Positions 1 to 8,492 of a stretch of DNA of 11,332 bases are shown here, piece after piece (positions within the stretch are counted from its first letter, which is position 1; each line of letters opens with the position of its first letter). Source of the DNA: Phoronis ovalis. Lineage: Eukaryota > Phoronida > Phoronidae. The position numbers and the translations under genes are program-made. Location: assembly GCA_028565635.1 (NCBI GenBank), contig JAOXYB010054212.1, positions 1-11,332 of the forward strand. The letters are read 5' to 3'. The notes beneath the pieces were generated by a model. That model was not told where the DNA came from and made no database searches. It saw nothing but the letters and a program-made list of their open reading frames with translations.

Positions 1-1155
1 TGGCTTGTTTTGAACATTTTATAAGAGTAATTGTTTGTGTCAATGAATTATAACTCGACATGTTAATGGTATAAAAACAGGACAGTCAGTTCTTCTACTG
101 TTAATATGGTTATATGACAGTAATCTGATCTCATGTAAGTAGCTCATGATGATGAATGGTAATTTAAACGAAAATTTATTAATACATTCTCCCAAAAGTT
201 AAAGCTGAGATGTCTTTGCTTTCATTTTCAAAATTCTACAGGTGGTCCTGAACAGTTGACAAGTCAGTACTTAAAATAATGTCGTTTATGTAAAAAAATC
301 TTGTAAGCACGAAACATGTATTATCATGGCTAATAACTGGATAAAAAGTTCCACATTTTGCAAGTTTAATAATTATAAATTATACAATTAGAATAGATGA
401 AATCATGTTCTCGTGCCAATATTCACACAATTTGCACCATTAGCTACGCACACATTCCAGCTGCTTGAACAAGTTTATCATTGTTCAACTTACATGTAGA
501 CGATGGAAATGATAAGATGAACTATTTGTAGGTTTAAAAGAATGCAAAATTTGAGATCTCATTTAAAAGGCAAATAGGTATTATTGCATTTGCTCGAACC
601 ACTACGGGAATTATTATGATAATTTAATTATGATCACAAAGTGACCCAAAATGTAAAGTGTAATCTTATCTTCAGGTCACCATTTCTAGACACTTGCACA
701 TTAATTTTGCTGGTTCCACAAACAGATTCCAGGGCACATGAACAATTCTTTCTGTAGGTTCATGTGCTCAGAAATTTACTTGTGTTAGCAGCAAAATGTA
801 TGCCTGTGTGTAGAAACAATAATTAAAAGTACATGGAAATGATTATGTATGTTATTTAGGAAAATTATGAGTGAATGAAGAATGACGGTTAATGTATACA
901 ATTGATGGATATTTAGGCCTGATGGTGCCAATATTATGAGTGTATTTTGCACCATTTTACTTCTTTGAATTTTGTAAGTTTATTTTTTCATTTTTCAAAA
1001 ATTGGAAATATTGGAAAATTTAAATTTGAAAGTTACAGTAGATCAGTTGCAGTTAGTTGTACAGAAATCATACATAAATTACATAAATGCTAATTTATCG
1101 ACCAATATTTGTCATGCACCCTTGTCAACATCTATAATGTAGTTGTAATAAACCA
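1..1155. other. AT-rich noncoding DNA
   Basis: There is no exon with convincing coding content on either strand. The only structure noticed is the hairpin at 734-767. It could be intergenic or intronic. Confidence 0.5.
734..767. repeat. Perfect 10-bp hairpin
   Basis: gcacatgaac (734-743) and gttcatgtgc (758-767) are separated by 14 bases. No larger repeat boundary was found around it, so it may be chance or a small structured RNA. Confidence 0.5.
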
Positions 1156-1464
1156 CGGGCCTACCTAACCAGCGTAGACTCGAACCGTCAATCCACACCC
1201 GCACACCCGGTTCCTACCATGCGAACGCTTTTTTCGGGTATCGAAAACTCGGGTGTCGGAGATTCGAATCTGCTGTTTGACAGGTATTCCAGTCTCCAGA
1301 AATCTGTACAAGTTCCCGGCAACTTGTGCGAGTCGATGGAAATGGAAACGATGGTTCAATTAGCAGGAATTTTGGTGCGAAACCTGGAAGAAGGTTCGAA
1401 TGGTAGGAAACACGTGCGAAAGTTAGGATTGAGGGTTCGAGTCTACGCTGGTTAGGTAGGCCTG
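1156..1464. mobile_element. Fold-back MITE-like element, 309 bp
   Basis: The ends are long inverted repeats. Left, ggcctacctaaccagcgtag from 1158; right, its reverse complement ending at 1462. The match runs about 36 bp with one mismatch and continues imperfectly for a further 30 bp or so, including a tttcctaccat-type block. The sequence AACCA occurs immediately outside both ends (1151-1155 and 1465-1469), a possible 5-bp target-site duplication. There is no transposase ORF; the short ORFs in both directions are by-products of its higher GC content. The outer part of each arm contains ggttcgagtct, close to a tRNA-type B box. It is a non-autonomous element; the superfamily was not determined. 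Confidence 0.75.
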
Positions 1465-1469
1465 AACCA

Positions 1470-1949
1470 GGCATACACTTTCTTATTACATTTCACAGCA
1501 GATAACTCTTGATAATTAAAGGAATGTTCTGTTAGTTGTAGAATTTTTCCTATAGCGTTAGACTCTTCTGTAGGACAGTCATAGATTTTCTGGTATATTC
1601 ATTTTTCTATGTTAAAAGTTCATACTGTTATCTAGGATAAGAATATTTTTTAGGCCAGGCGAGTAGCTTAATAATCATGCATACATCCACTGTTACACCT
1701 ACTTCAATTCACATTGATCCACAACAATCAGTTCATTTCATAATGTCGTCAAAATATTCGATTGTTGCAGTAATGTTAGCAAAACAAAAACCTACCAAAC
1801 ACTTAAACCAAAGTTAAAATTGCACAGTGACCAAATGTGGATATGTAGATTCTAAATTTTCCAAAAGCAAAATCTTAAAAAAAATGTTTAAAATCTAGCT
1901 AAGTATTTTACATGGCAAAGCACTGATTTCAGCATTCTCACCAGATGGA
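1470..1949. other. AT-rich noncoding DNA between two element copies
   Basis: No gene or repeat was recognised. It separates the intact fold-back element from its decayed relative. Confidence 0.5.
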
Positions 1950-2125
1950 GACTTAAACAGCAGATCCGAGTCTCCGGAAATTTGGTCGAGTTCATGTGGA
2001 AGCGATGGTTCGAGTAGCAGGAATTTCGGTGCGAAACCCAAAAAATGGTTCAAATAGTAGAAAGCAGGTGCACATACATGTATGCAGATTGATGATTCAA
2101 GTCCACGCTGGTTAAATACGCCTGG
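1950..2125. mobile_element. Decayed, truncated relative of the 1156-1464 element
   Basis: Several blocks in the same order match the right half of the element at 1156-1464: gagtctccggaaat, aagcgatggttcgagtagca, ggaattt.ggtgcgaaacc, and an end gattcaagtccacgctggtta. The left arm is largely missing. The left edge at about 1951 (aaacagcagatcc) instead resembles an inverted internal piece of the first element. The copy is clearly more diverged and presumably older. Confidence 0.6.
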
Positions 2126-2177
2126 AAATAGCTTACTATCCAATGGCTATGAGTAAATACGGCTATATCACACTGGG

Positions 2178-2249
2178 ATATATATATGTATATATATATA
2201 TATATATATTTATATATTATATATATATATAGCTATAGCTATAGCTATC
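2178..2249. repeat. TA dinucleotide microsatellite with AGCTAT hexamer tail
   Basis: A nearly pure TA tract with a few interruptions (2178-2230) runs into about three tandem AGCTAT units (2231-2248). It is a simple sequence repeat and probably variable in length between individuals. Confidence 0.95.
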
Positions 2250-3115
2250 AACTGAATTAAACAGGTTATTACAGCTGTCCTGCACCTCTTGGCTTGCTGT
2301 GGAATAACTACATCCATTTTGATACCACAAAGATAATCATTGCAGCAGGTACCATGTAAACTGGAAATAAATAATAAAAGAAGAAACTAAAAAAACTTAG
2401 TCTTTTATACACAAGTCATAATTAAAATATTTTTTATTTAACTACCTTGACCAGGTGTTAATCAAACAGTTGCTAATGACTAAAATGTCAGAAAATCAGC
2501 TATGTCATACAAAAATCTTAATGCATTTCGTATATTTCTTTACTGCCTTTACCAGTTTAGCATGATATTTACTTTTAGACACTGGACAAACTTTTTTAAA
2601 GAATATAATGATAATTAAAGCAAACATAAGCAAAGCAAACAGCGAAAAGTTATTTAATATAATTATATTAATAAAAGTCCAAGATTAAATGTGTGTGACA
2701 CTATGTGATTTTCAATAAAGCAACAAAGCAAACACTCACACATGTAGGCTTGAGTAATTAGTTCTTTATCACCGTCTAATAAAATCTTGCTTGTTCACAC
2801 TATTATCGAATAATTAATTGTTGCGAGTTAAGCTGTGAAACAATCATGCGATATCCATGTAGTTATATATATAAAGAATATTACTGATTTAGTTAATATA
2901 GTTCATGAAAGGTAACATGAGCACAGATGTAGTACTTGCATGGACATGTATTTTTCAAATTGTAAATGAATATCCAGCTATAATTCAATAAACAATCACG
3001 CTGATTTGTATGGTGCCATTTTGCTTATACAACATGTTGATAATCATGCTTCAGTTCTCGTTATATGAGACCAGTCTCCTATTTTGGCAAAGATCTATCA
3101 AGTATACAAGGCTGA
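2250..3115. other. AT-rich DNA without a supported gene
   Basis: A good minus-strand acceptor-like tract (pyrimidines ending ttccag, cut at 2361-2360) is present. The sequence after it gives no recognisable protein. A short plus-strand ORF at 3010-3210 has no family resemblance. Nothing else was seen. Confidence 0.45.
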
Positions 3116-3433
3116 GAGAATTTTTTAAAGAGTGGTGTTCTACAGTATGTGTGTCAAAAATCAAGTCAGTCCACAGTTGTCGGGTTCAAAAAATATCTTG
3201 GAATGAGTAAGTTGGGAGATGTGGATACACGCGCAAGAGCTGTTTTCCCTTGCCTTTTCAAGTTATTACGACAGCAAATCTGAGATGGTGTTGGTCAAAC
3301 TGACAGTGCTCAAATTGAGTGCTTGAGACACTAGCTAGCATCGCAGAAACCTACAAGAGACACTGAGAGAAGGCCGATTAAGTATCAAGATCTAGTAAAT
3401 TCATGCACAATAATGGTTGGCGATGCCGATGTC
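3116..3433 (+). pseudogene. Decayed coding-like segment of unknown family
   Basis: In one frame this stretch reads open for 55 codons (3116-3280). It meets TGA at 3281 and TAG at 3332, then stays open to 3433, where a fold-back element interrupts it. The codon mix is unlike the surrounding AT-rich DNA and includes pieces such as VGFKKYLGMSKLGDVDTRA and CLFKLLRQQI, then IMVGDADV. If the insert (3434-3946, with one target copy) is left out, the frame continues five codons to a TAG at 3959-3961. I do not recognise the protein. A remnant of a transposable-element ORF or of a decayed host gene would both fit. The preceding start, and any frameshifts within it, cannot be judged. Confidence 0.35.
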
Positions 3434-3434
3434 A

Positions 3435-3941
3435 CACCCTGAGAGTTAGAGCCTATAATTAACCTCTGCTTTCATATTAATATTTATGATTTCTTACATC
3501 TCAAATTTTATGTCTTATCTTAGCTTTATTTATAGACTCTGAAACAACTTCTAATCCCTGCCTGTTAATCAATTATTTGAAAACGACTACCAACTAAAGT
3601 AGCCAATCACAAATCATAGCATAATTTCAACAACCAATGAAATAATTTGCTTCTAAGAAGGACCCGTTTGGCACGTGCCTTTCCCTGTGCACTGCTTTAT
3701 AGTAATTGATCGCCCCCATATAAAAATTTGGTTCTCACGAGTTCTCATTGGCTGTCACCTGCCTCTAGTTCTGGAAGCGTATCCAGGCAGAAGATCAAAA
3801 ACCTAACCGAATTGTTTCAGAGTCTATAAACGAAGCTATGACAAGATATAGAATTTGAATTTAGAGGTAAGAAGCTATCCGAAATATGAAAGTTTTAAAC
3901 AATAGAAGCTGAAATTTATAGGCTCTGACACTCAGGGTGTA
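3435..3941. mobile_element. Fold-back MITE-like element, about 507 bp
   Basis: Long imperfect inverted arms, about 3433-3550 and 3811-3941, share blocks in inverted order: acaccctgag, agagcctata, and tttatagactctgaaacaa. The flanking ATGT(CA) is repeated at 3429-3434 and 3942-3947, a likely target duplication of 4-6 bp; the exact end base is ambiguous. There is no transposase ORF inside. The unpaired centre (about 3551-3810) holds two CCAAT motifs (3603 and 3634), one inverted (3747), the palindrome GGCACGTGCC (3670-3679) and a TATA-like catataaaaat (3718-3728). Confidence 0.7.
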
Positions 3942-3945
3942 ATGT

Positions 3946-4010
3946 CATAATCTGCCAGTAGAAAACTGGATAAAAAAGGTGACAGCTTTTCCAAGGAGTT
4001 TAGAGAATAC
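3946..4010 (+). repeat. Dispersed repeat, copy 1 (cataatctgccagtagaaa motif)
   Basis: It begins cataatctgccagtagaaa and continues with about 40 more diverged bases matching 4380-4440. It lies directly after the right target duplication of the 3435-3941 element, so it belonged to the sequence that element inserted into. The function is unknown. Confidence 0.55.
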
Positions 4011-4359
4011 TTACTATATGTTTATTAATCAGATCAAATTCAGGATAGTCAGAGTAAATGCAACCAAAATAAATAAACATGTCTATAACAAAGTAATGTG
4101 TTATGTTTTGATATTAATTCGGGATAGGGGTAATTAAAACCCAAATAATTATATGCGTAGGTTAGAGATGTTTGACTACACATTTCATTGCAATGACTTC
4201 TTCAGGTCAATGTCTCTATGGAGCTGTCTTCAGTGTTACGTATATACTTGTAGTAATTAATCAAGCACTATGTACTCAAACTTCTACAATGGCAGTTATC
4301 CTCTGTATTTTTTCAGCTGAAAAGTTCAACTAATAAGATGCAGTTGTCAAACCCTGTGT

Positions 4360-4390
4360 GGCAGATTATGATATCTTACCATAATCTGCC
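4360..4390. repeat. Perfect 11-bp hairpin
   Basis: Arm ggcagattatg (4360-4370), a 9-base loop, then cataatctgcc (4380-4390). The pairing is perfect. The right arm is the start of the dispersed repeat, so the left arm is probably an inverted remnant of it. Confidence 0.7.
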
Positions 4391-4440
4391 AGTAGAAACT
4401 GGGTGAAGAGGTTCATTGCAACAAGTGTTTGGAGAACGGT
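4380..4440 (+). repeat. Dispersed repeat, copy 2
   Basis: It shares cataatctgccagtagaaa exactly with 3946-3964, followed by a diverged match that includes a gagtttagagaa-like / gtgtttggagaa segment. The first 11 bases also pair with 4360-4370 as a hairpin. The following 4441-4620 is less AT-rich than its surroundings, but every frame is broken by stops. Confidence 0.55.
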
Positions 4441-5254
4441 GAAGACTTTGGGAAGACAACAAAGAAAGACCTCATGAAGTCAGCAATAACACCAGCTGAA
4501 TCAGCATCCACATGGTTATGGTTGCAGAGGAGCACCAAGTGGAAACCCCGTCACTAACTGCAGACTGATCAACTCTGGTGGCCAATATGCCAGCATCTGA
4601 AGTCTGAAATTTTCTAGGAAGATGCCATCTAGCTGATAACTGTAGACTTGAGCGAAAAACATATGTTATTTACATGCGATTTTTTTTAAGTATAATTTTT
4701 CTGCCATTTGAACATGCTTTTTTTTGCACATCTACCATTAACCTAATAAAATCAACTGAGGATTATCCAACACATGCTATTTTGCTATAGGTAGAACACA
4801 ATTTTTTTAAAGAAAATTTGCCATTTACATCTGTGCTCTATTTTAAAACCATTTATATTTTTATTATATTTATTATAGTTTATTATATATTCATACCAGT
4901 TGTATCAGATTGTCTTGTCCCACCATCTGTAGGGTGAGGGGTCTACAAAGATGGAGCGATAATATTATAACATTAAACTAAGATTTCATTCAAACTACTG
5001 TAATAACATCACGAATTTAATATTTAATTTGCTGATAGTTTTACTCTTATTTCTTCAGCTATAAATTAAAGCAAAGAATATTAATTGTTTTGTCAAAAAT
5101 AAAATAAATATACATATATGGCATTAACTTTCATGGTCCTTTTTAAACAAGTTACACTGCTACAAAATTTGTGTTGTGACATATGTTACTTCTGAAAAAT
5201 GTAATAACAGAAATAACTATATATAAGAATTATTAAACATGACAATTAAGTTAG
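4441..5254. other. Noncoding DNA, partly repeat-derived
   Basis: 4441-4620 is less AT-rich and may be decayed coding sequence, but stops break all frames. 4621-5254 is AT-rich, with poly-T tracts and an imperfect inverted pair around 4921-4955 (ccatct...agatgg). Confidence 0.45.
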
Positions 5255-5580
5255 CTCAGTCCTTTTTCCTTATTCTATAAAGAAACAGAAGCTATTTCCT
5301 TTTTCCTTATTCGATTGATTGTTTCAAGAAGGAAGAAAACCCTAGTTTGAGCCTTGATAAGCTCAATTTTGAGCCAAAAAAGGAACCGTGATTCCCTTTT
5401 CCTTATTTGAGATCAAAATTGGAGTTCTCAAAACCCATGGAAGGTTTGTTCTCTTGTTTCAACATTCAATCAAATAAGGAAAGAGGAAACTTGATACCTC
5501 ATTTTCTTTATTCATGAAGATCAAAATTTTAGATCTCTAAAAAGGAAATTTTTCCCTTTTCCTTTATTCAGATACTTCAA
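5255..5580. repeat. Pyrimidine-rich subrepeat block, left flank of the array
   Basis: The motif cctttttccttatt or a close variant recurs near 5261, 5298, 5394, 5500 and 5555. It is often followed by gatcaaaatt and a gagttctcaaaacc-like block (5413, 5519). The spacing is irregular, roughly 40-110 bp. The same motifs reappear to the right of the array at 7299-7430. No coding frame is seen. Confidence 0.6.
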
Positions 5581-5640
5581 AAAATTTGGGTAGGGGTGTG
5601 CAGGACAGGCTTAAAAACTGGATCGTCTCAACTATTTTTC

Positions 5641-7130
5641 CCTACCTGTACTTTGATTAGTACACTCTACCGAATATGAAGCTGATCGAATAAAAATTGA
5701 AAAAGTATAACACACAACATCGTGTCAGCATTTGACCCATTTCTGAAGGTCATTTTAAAATGTCGACTTTCGTGAATCCACCTTTGGATCGTCCAGTCCA
5801 TACTTCGTCTTTCTCAAAATGTGCACGATACATGGCCTCTTGGGAACTAGCTAACATGTCCATATTGGAAGTGATCAAGGTCAAAATTATAACTGACCTG
5901 TAGTTACACTGTACCGAACATGAAGCTGATCAAATAAAAACTGAAGGAGTTATTGCCAAACAAAAAGTATAATGCACAGGCAACAAAAATGTCAAACATT
6001 CGTGTAGGCATTTGGCCCACTTACTTCTCAAGGTCATTTTAAAATGTCATTATAGCCTATTTCTAATACACCCATCAAACAAAATATGGCCTTTGTAAAT
6101 CCACCTTTGAATCATCCAGTCAATGCCTCATCTTTTTCAAAATGGGTGCAATGTGACATGCATGCCCTCTCGGGGAAAAAACATATGGCCGTGAGTTGGC
6201 CATATAAGAAATGATCAAGGTCAAAATTATAATCTACCTGTATTTTGATTTTTACTTCCCTGTGCTGAATATGACACAATCAAATAAAAACTGAAGCTGT
6301 TATTGCAACCTAGCTAACATCTCAAGAACAAACATGGGCACCTGTCAGCCATCTTGGAAGTAATCCAGGTCAAAATTACAGCCAACCTGCACTTTGACCT
6401 TTATTTACCTGTATCAAATATAAAGCTGATCGGACAAAAACCGCAGTGAAGCTGTTATTGTAAAACAAAGAAAGTATTTCGTATAACCAAGATTTATCAA
6501 CATCTGACCTACTTTTCAAGGTAATTTTCAAATGTCACCTAGCTTAATAAGCCCACCAACCTATGGCCTTCGGAAATCCAACTTCAAATCATCCAGTCAA
6601 TGCTTCATCTTAACCAAAATGAGCACAACTATACATGCCCTCTGAATAACAAACATGGCCTCCAGTCAGCCATATTGGAAGTAAGTCGGGGTCAAAATTA
6701 TATCTGCCCTGTACTTACCCTGTACTGTATATAAAACTGATCAGATAAAAACTGAAGCTGTTATTGTGATGCGTTACGCACAAAGAAAAATGTCAAAGAT
6801 TCAGATCGACATTTGACCCACTTATCAAGGTTATTCTAAATGACAGCTACATGTATAATAAGTTAAGCCTTATATGTCCACCAACCTAGGGCTTTTATGA
6901 ATCCACCTTCGAATTGTCCAGTCAACCTTCATCCTTCGGGAAAATGGTACAAGGTGATATATGCCCTCTTGGGAAGAAACATGGCCGCAAGTCAGCCATA
7001 TTGGAAGTAATCGGGGTTAAAATTATATCCCTTTACTTGACCTGTACTAATACCCTGTACCAAATATGAAGATAATACGATAAAAGCTGAAGCTGTTATA
7101 GGGAGACAAAGAAAAGGTTATGTACTATAG
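5641..7130 (+). repeat. Diverged tandem array, period about 324 bp
   Basis: The block gaatatgaagctgatcaaat + aaaaactgaagctgttattg recurs near 5671, 5917, 6268, 6417, 6730 and 7061. A second anchor, aatccacctt..tccagtc, lies at about 5793, 6116, 6593 and 6918: steps of 323, 477 and 325 bp. The 477-bp step is one period plus a short unit (about 6281-6430) that lacks the middle of about 170 bp. The first unit is also shortened, to about 244 bp. Other shared blocks are gccatattggaagtaatc, aggtcaaaattat, catttgacccactt and catgccctcttggg. Copies are well diverged, so the array is old. No unit has a conserved reading frame. Confidence 0.8.
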
Positions 7131-7140
7131 TGATGGGCAT

Positions 7141-7235
7141 AAAAACCGGATCTGCTCTTAGACTACTAGTTTGGTCAAAAACTGGATCCTCTCTGCTAAT
7201 TTGATCAAAAAACTAGATCCTCTGTGCTTATATAT
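7141..7235 (+). repeat. Three tandem copies of a unit of 31-36 bp
   Basis: The unit aaaaactggatcctctctgc + taatttgatc starts at 7141, 7177 and 7208. A related single copy (aaaaactggatcgtctcaac) lies on the other side of the array at about 5613. It seems to be a boundary repeat of the composite locus. Confidence 0.7.
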
Positions 7236-7298
7236 TTATTCCACTGTTGCGGCACATCCCTATGTAGACGGAACCCTGAGTGTCCCTCTAGTATTCGG

Positions 7299-7430
7299 AT
7301 CAAAATTTGGGTTCTTAAGACCTATAGTAGATTCTCTTTTCTTTATTAAAACACTCAAGAAAAGCTAAACAGCTCCCCTTTCCTAGTTGAATAATGTAAA
7401 AAGAAATATTTCCGTTTTCGTTATTGAATA
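7299..7430 (+). repeat. Right-flank copy of the pyrimidine-rich subrepeats
   Basis: gatcaaaatttgggttctta at 7299 matches gatcaaaattggagttctca at 5413 in the same orientation. It is followed by ttttctttatt, cccctttccta and ccgttttcgttatt near 7338, 7376 and 7412. It makes the locus symmetric in content but in direct orientation. Confidence 0.5.
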
Positions 7431-7501
7431 TTAATGAAAAAAGAATGAGGAACTACATGTAACTTAATTGTCATAAAAAAATCCTAATGTTTTATACTTA
7501 C

Positions 7502-7573
7502 CATTAGCACTGGTGTTACTGTAAATTTAACTACTGCAGTTTCATATCTTCTTTGAGCAGTTACTTCTTGAGC
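7502..7573 (-). CDS. Cadherin repeat, internal exon C (C-terminal end of the domain)
   Basis: This 72-bp exon has exactly 24 codons, phase 0 at both ends, an atatttag acceptor and a consensus gtaagt donor (7501-7496). The peptide starts AQEVTAQRRYETAVVKFTV and ends TPVLM. It supplies the last strands of a cadherin repeat: A-x-E where A-x-D is usual (fragment residues 68-70), then the R..A.V...V strand. In a classical repeat a DxNDN calcium linker follows this strand. Here residues 86-91 read VTPVLM, with no acidic ligand, so the next junction may be calcium-poor unless the next exon restores it. With exons A and B it gives 91 continuous codons of one domain; a full repeat is about 105-110. 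The next exon downstream (below 7502) was not recognised, although the gene must continue. Confidence 0.78.
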
Positions 7574-8205
7574 CTAAATATCATAAAACATATCAGTACT
7601 TCCTAAATGAGTCAAGTACATTTTGCATCTGCATTTTTCTCTTCATCTACTCACTTAATTAATGACCAACTGTTAACATTCAGTGATCACTTTTGTCGAA
7701 ATAATTACTCTATGTACAGTTTATTGTTCACTTTATCACTTTTTTACTGATATACATGTAATTTCATTATCGCGTTACGTACCCTCCATGATTGTAAATT
7801 ACGTTACATAGATTTAAATATCTGGGTAAGTATCAACTCGCACTGCGCATGTCCAAATTGTTTTCAGGGTCAGTGCTTACGACGAGTTCCCACCCGGAGT
7901 GATTACAAACGGGTATCATGTTAACTTTACTGCTCATGATATGTTGCCTAAAATCAAATTAAATCTGCTTATGACATAGTTGGATATGTTTTTTTTTTGT
8001 AGTACGTATCCTTCTTTTCATGGGATCCAGCCCCAGGGGCTCACTGCTGGGTATTTCAGTTTTATGGAACGTATGTTTACATAGTTCTTCCGTGCATAGC
8101 ATAGGTACATTGCTTGTAGTGAGGCTTGCAGTAAATTAAATGCATAGCAGCTAGCACCTTATATAACATGGTTGCAAATGGATGCATTTCAAATGGTTTA
8201 CTAAC
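7574..8205 (-). other. Cadherin intron between exons B and C
   Basis: This is a 632-bp phase-0 intron, gttagt to atatttag. It is AT-rich except for a CpG-containing patch at about 7770-7920 and a GC-rich palindrome at 8029-8041 (agccccaggggct). No coding signal was recognised in it. Confidence 0.7.
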
Positions 8206-8318
8206 CAGAATTGTTAATTCAAAGTCTTGAATAATATTTCGATCAACAGCTTGTATCTGAGTTATGTCACCTGTACTCGAATTAATATTAAAGAAGTTTT
8301 GATAGTTTGGTATTGTAC
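8206..8318 (-). CDS. Cadherin repeat, internal exon B (middle of the domain)
   Basis: This 113-bp exon completes the glycine codon split in exon A (G|GT) and then reads 37 whole codons, ending in phase 0. Its acceptor is tttcttttatag and its donor is gttagt. The peptide includes NFFNINSSTGDITQIQAVD followed by RNIIQDFELTIL. This is the signature core of a cadherin repeat: the F.I...TG.I block, then the position usually written LDRE, then the L.I strand. Here the LDRE-like site reads VDRN (fragment residues 54-57), so the usual glutamate is an asparagine. The exact phase match with exon A across an 833-bp intron is independent support for one transcript. The exon sits inside AT-rich intronic DNA, about 630 bp upstream of exon C in the direction of transcription. 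Confidence 0.82.
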
Positions 8319-8413
8319 CTATAAAAGAAAAGAAAATGATTAAAGAAAAGAGGACATTATACTGTTCCTAACAGATACTGGCTCATTTCTCGGAGATGAC
8401 AGTCAGAATACTA

Positions 8414-8492
8414 CAGGGAATATACTGTCTGTTACAAATAACAGGGTGAAAGGGCATATTTTTCAGATATACCAGACAGCCATGATTCCCTG
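8414..8492. repeat. Short imperfect fold-back in a cadherin intron
   Basis: cagggaatatactgtctgtt (8414-8433) pairs imperfectly with accagacagccatgattccctg-type sequence (8471-8492), leaving a loop of about 40 bases. It may be a small decayed MITE. Confidence 0.45.

Noticed and set aside
1430-1464. tRNA gene, because of the ggttcgagtct T-arm-like word
   Set aside because: No anticodon arm, A box or cloverleaf could be built around it, and the word belongs to the inverted repeat arm.
1165-1474. Overlapping short ORFs on both strands
   Set aside because: They lie entirely inside the fold-back element. Their openness comes from its inverted, less AT-rich sequence, and they resemble no protein.
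1895-2143. 82-codon minus-strand ORF
   Set aside because: It covers the decayed copy of the same element and shares its repeat sequence, so it is not a gene.
2208-2360. Minus-strand terminal exon after a strong ttccag acceptor
   Set aside because: One frame gives a short hydrophobic peptide, another a cysteine-containing one that runs into the microsatellite. Neither fits the phase-0 cadherin end or any family I recognise.
3010-3210. 66-codon plus-strand ORF
   Set aside because: No recognisable motif and no splice context. It overlaps the better-supported decayed frame starting at 3116.
7171-7368. 65-codon plus-strand ORF
   Set aside because: It spans the short tandem repeats and pyrimidine-rich flank of the composite repeat, so it has no independent coding evidence.
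8029-8041. agccccaggggct palindrome as an operator or terminator
   Set aside because: A single 13-base palindrome in an intron with no context to support function.
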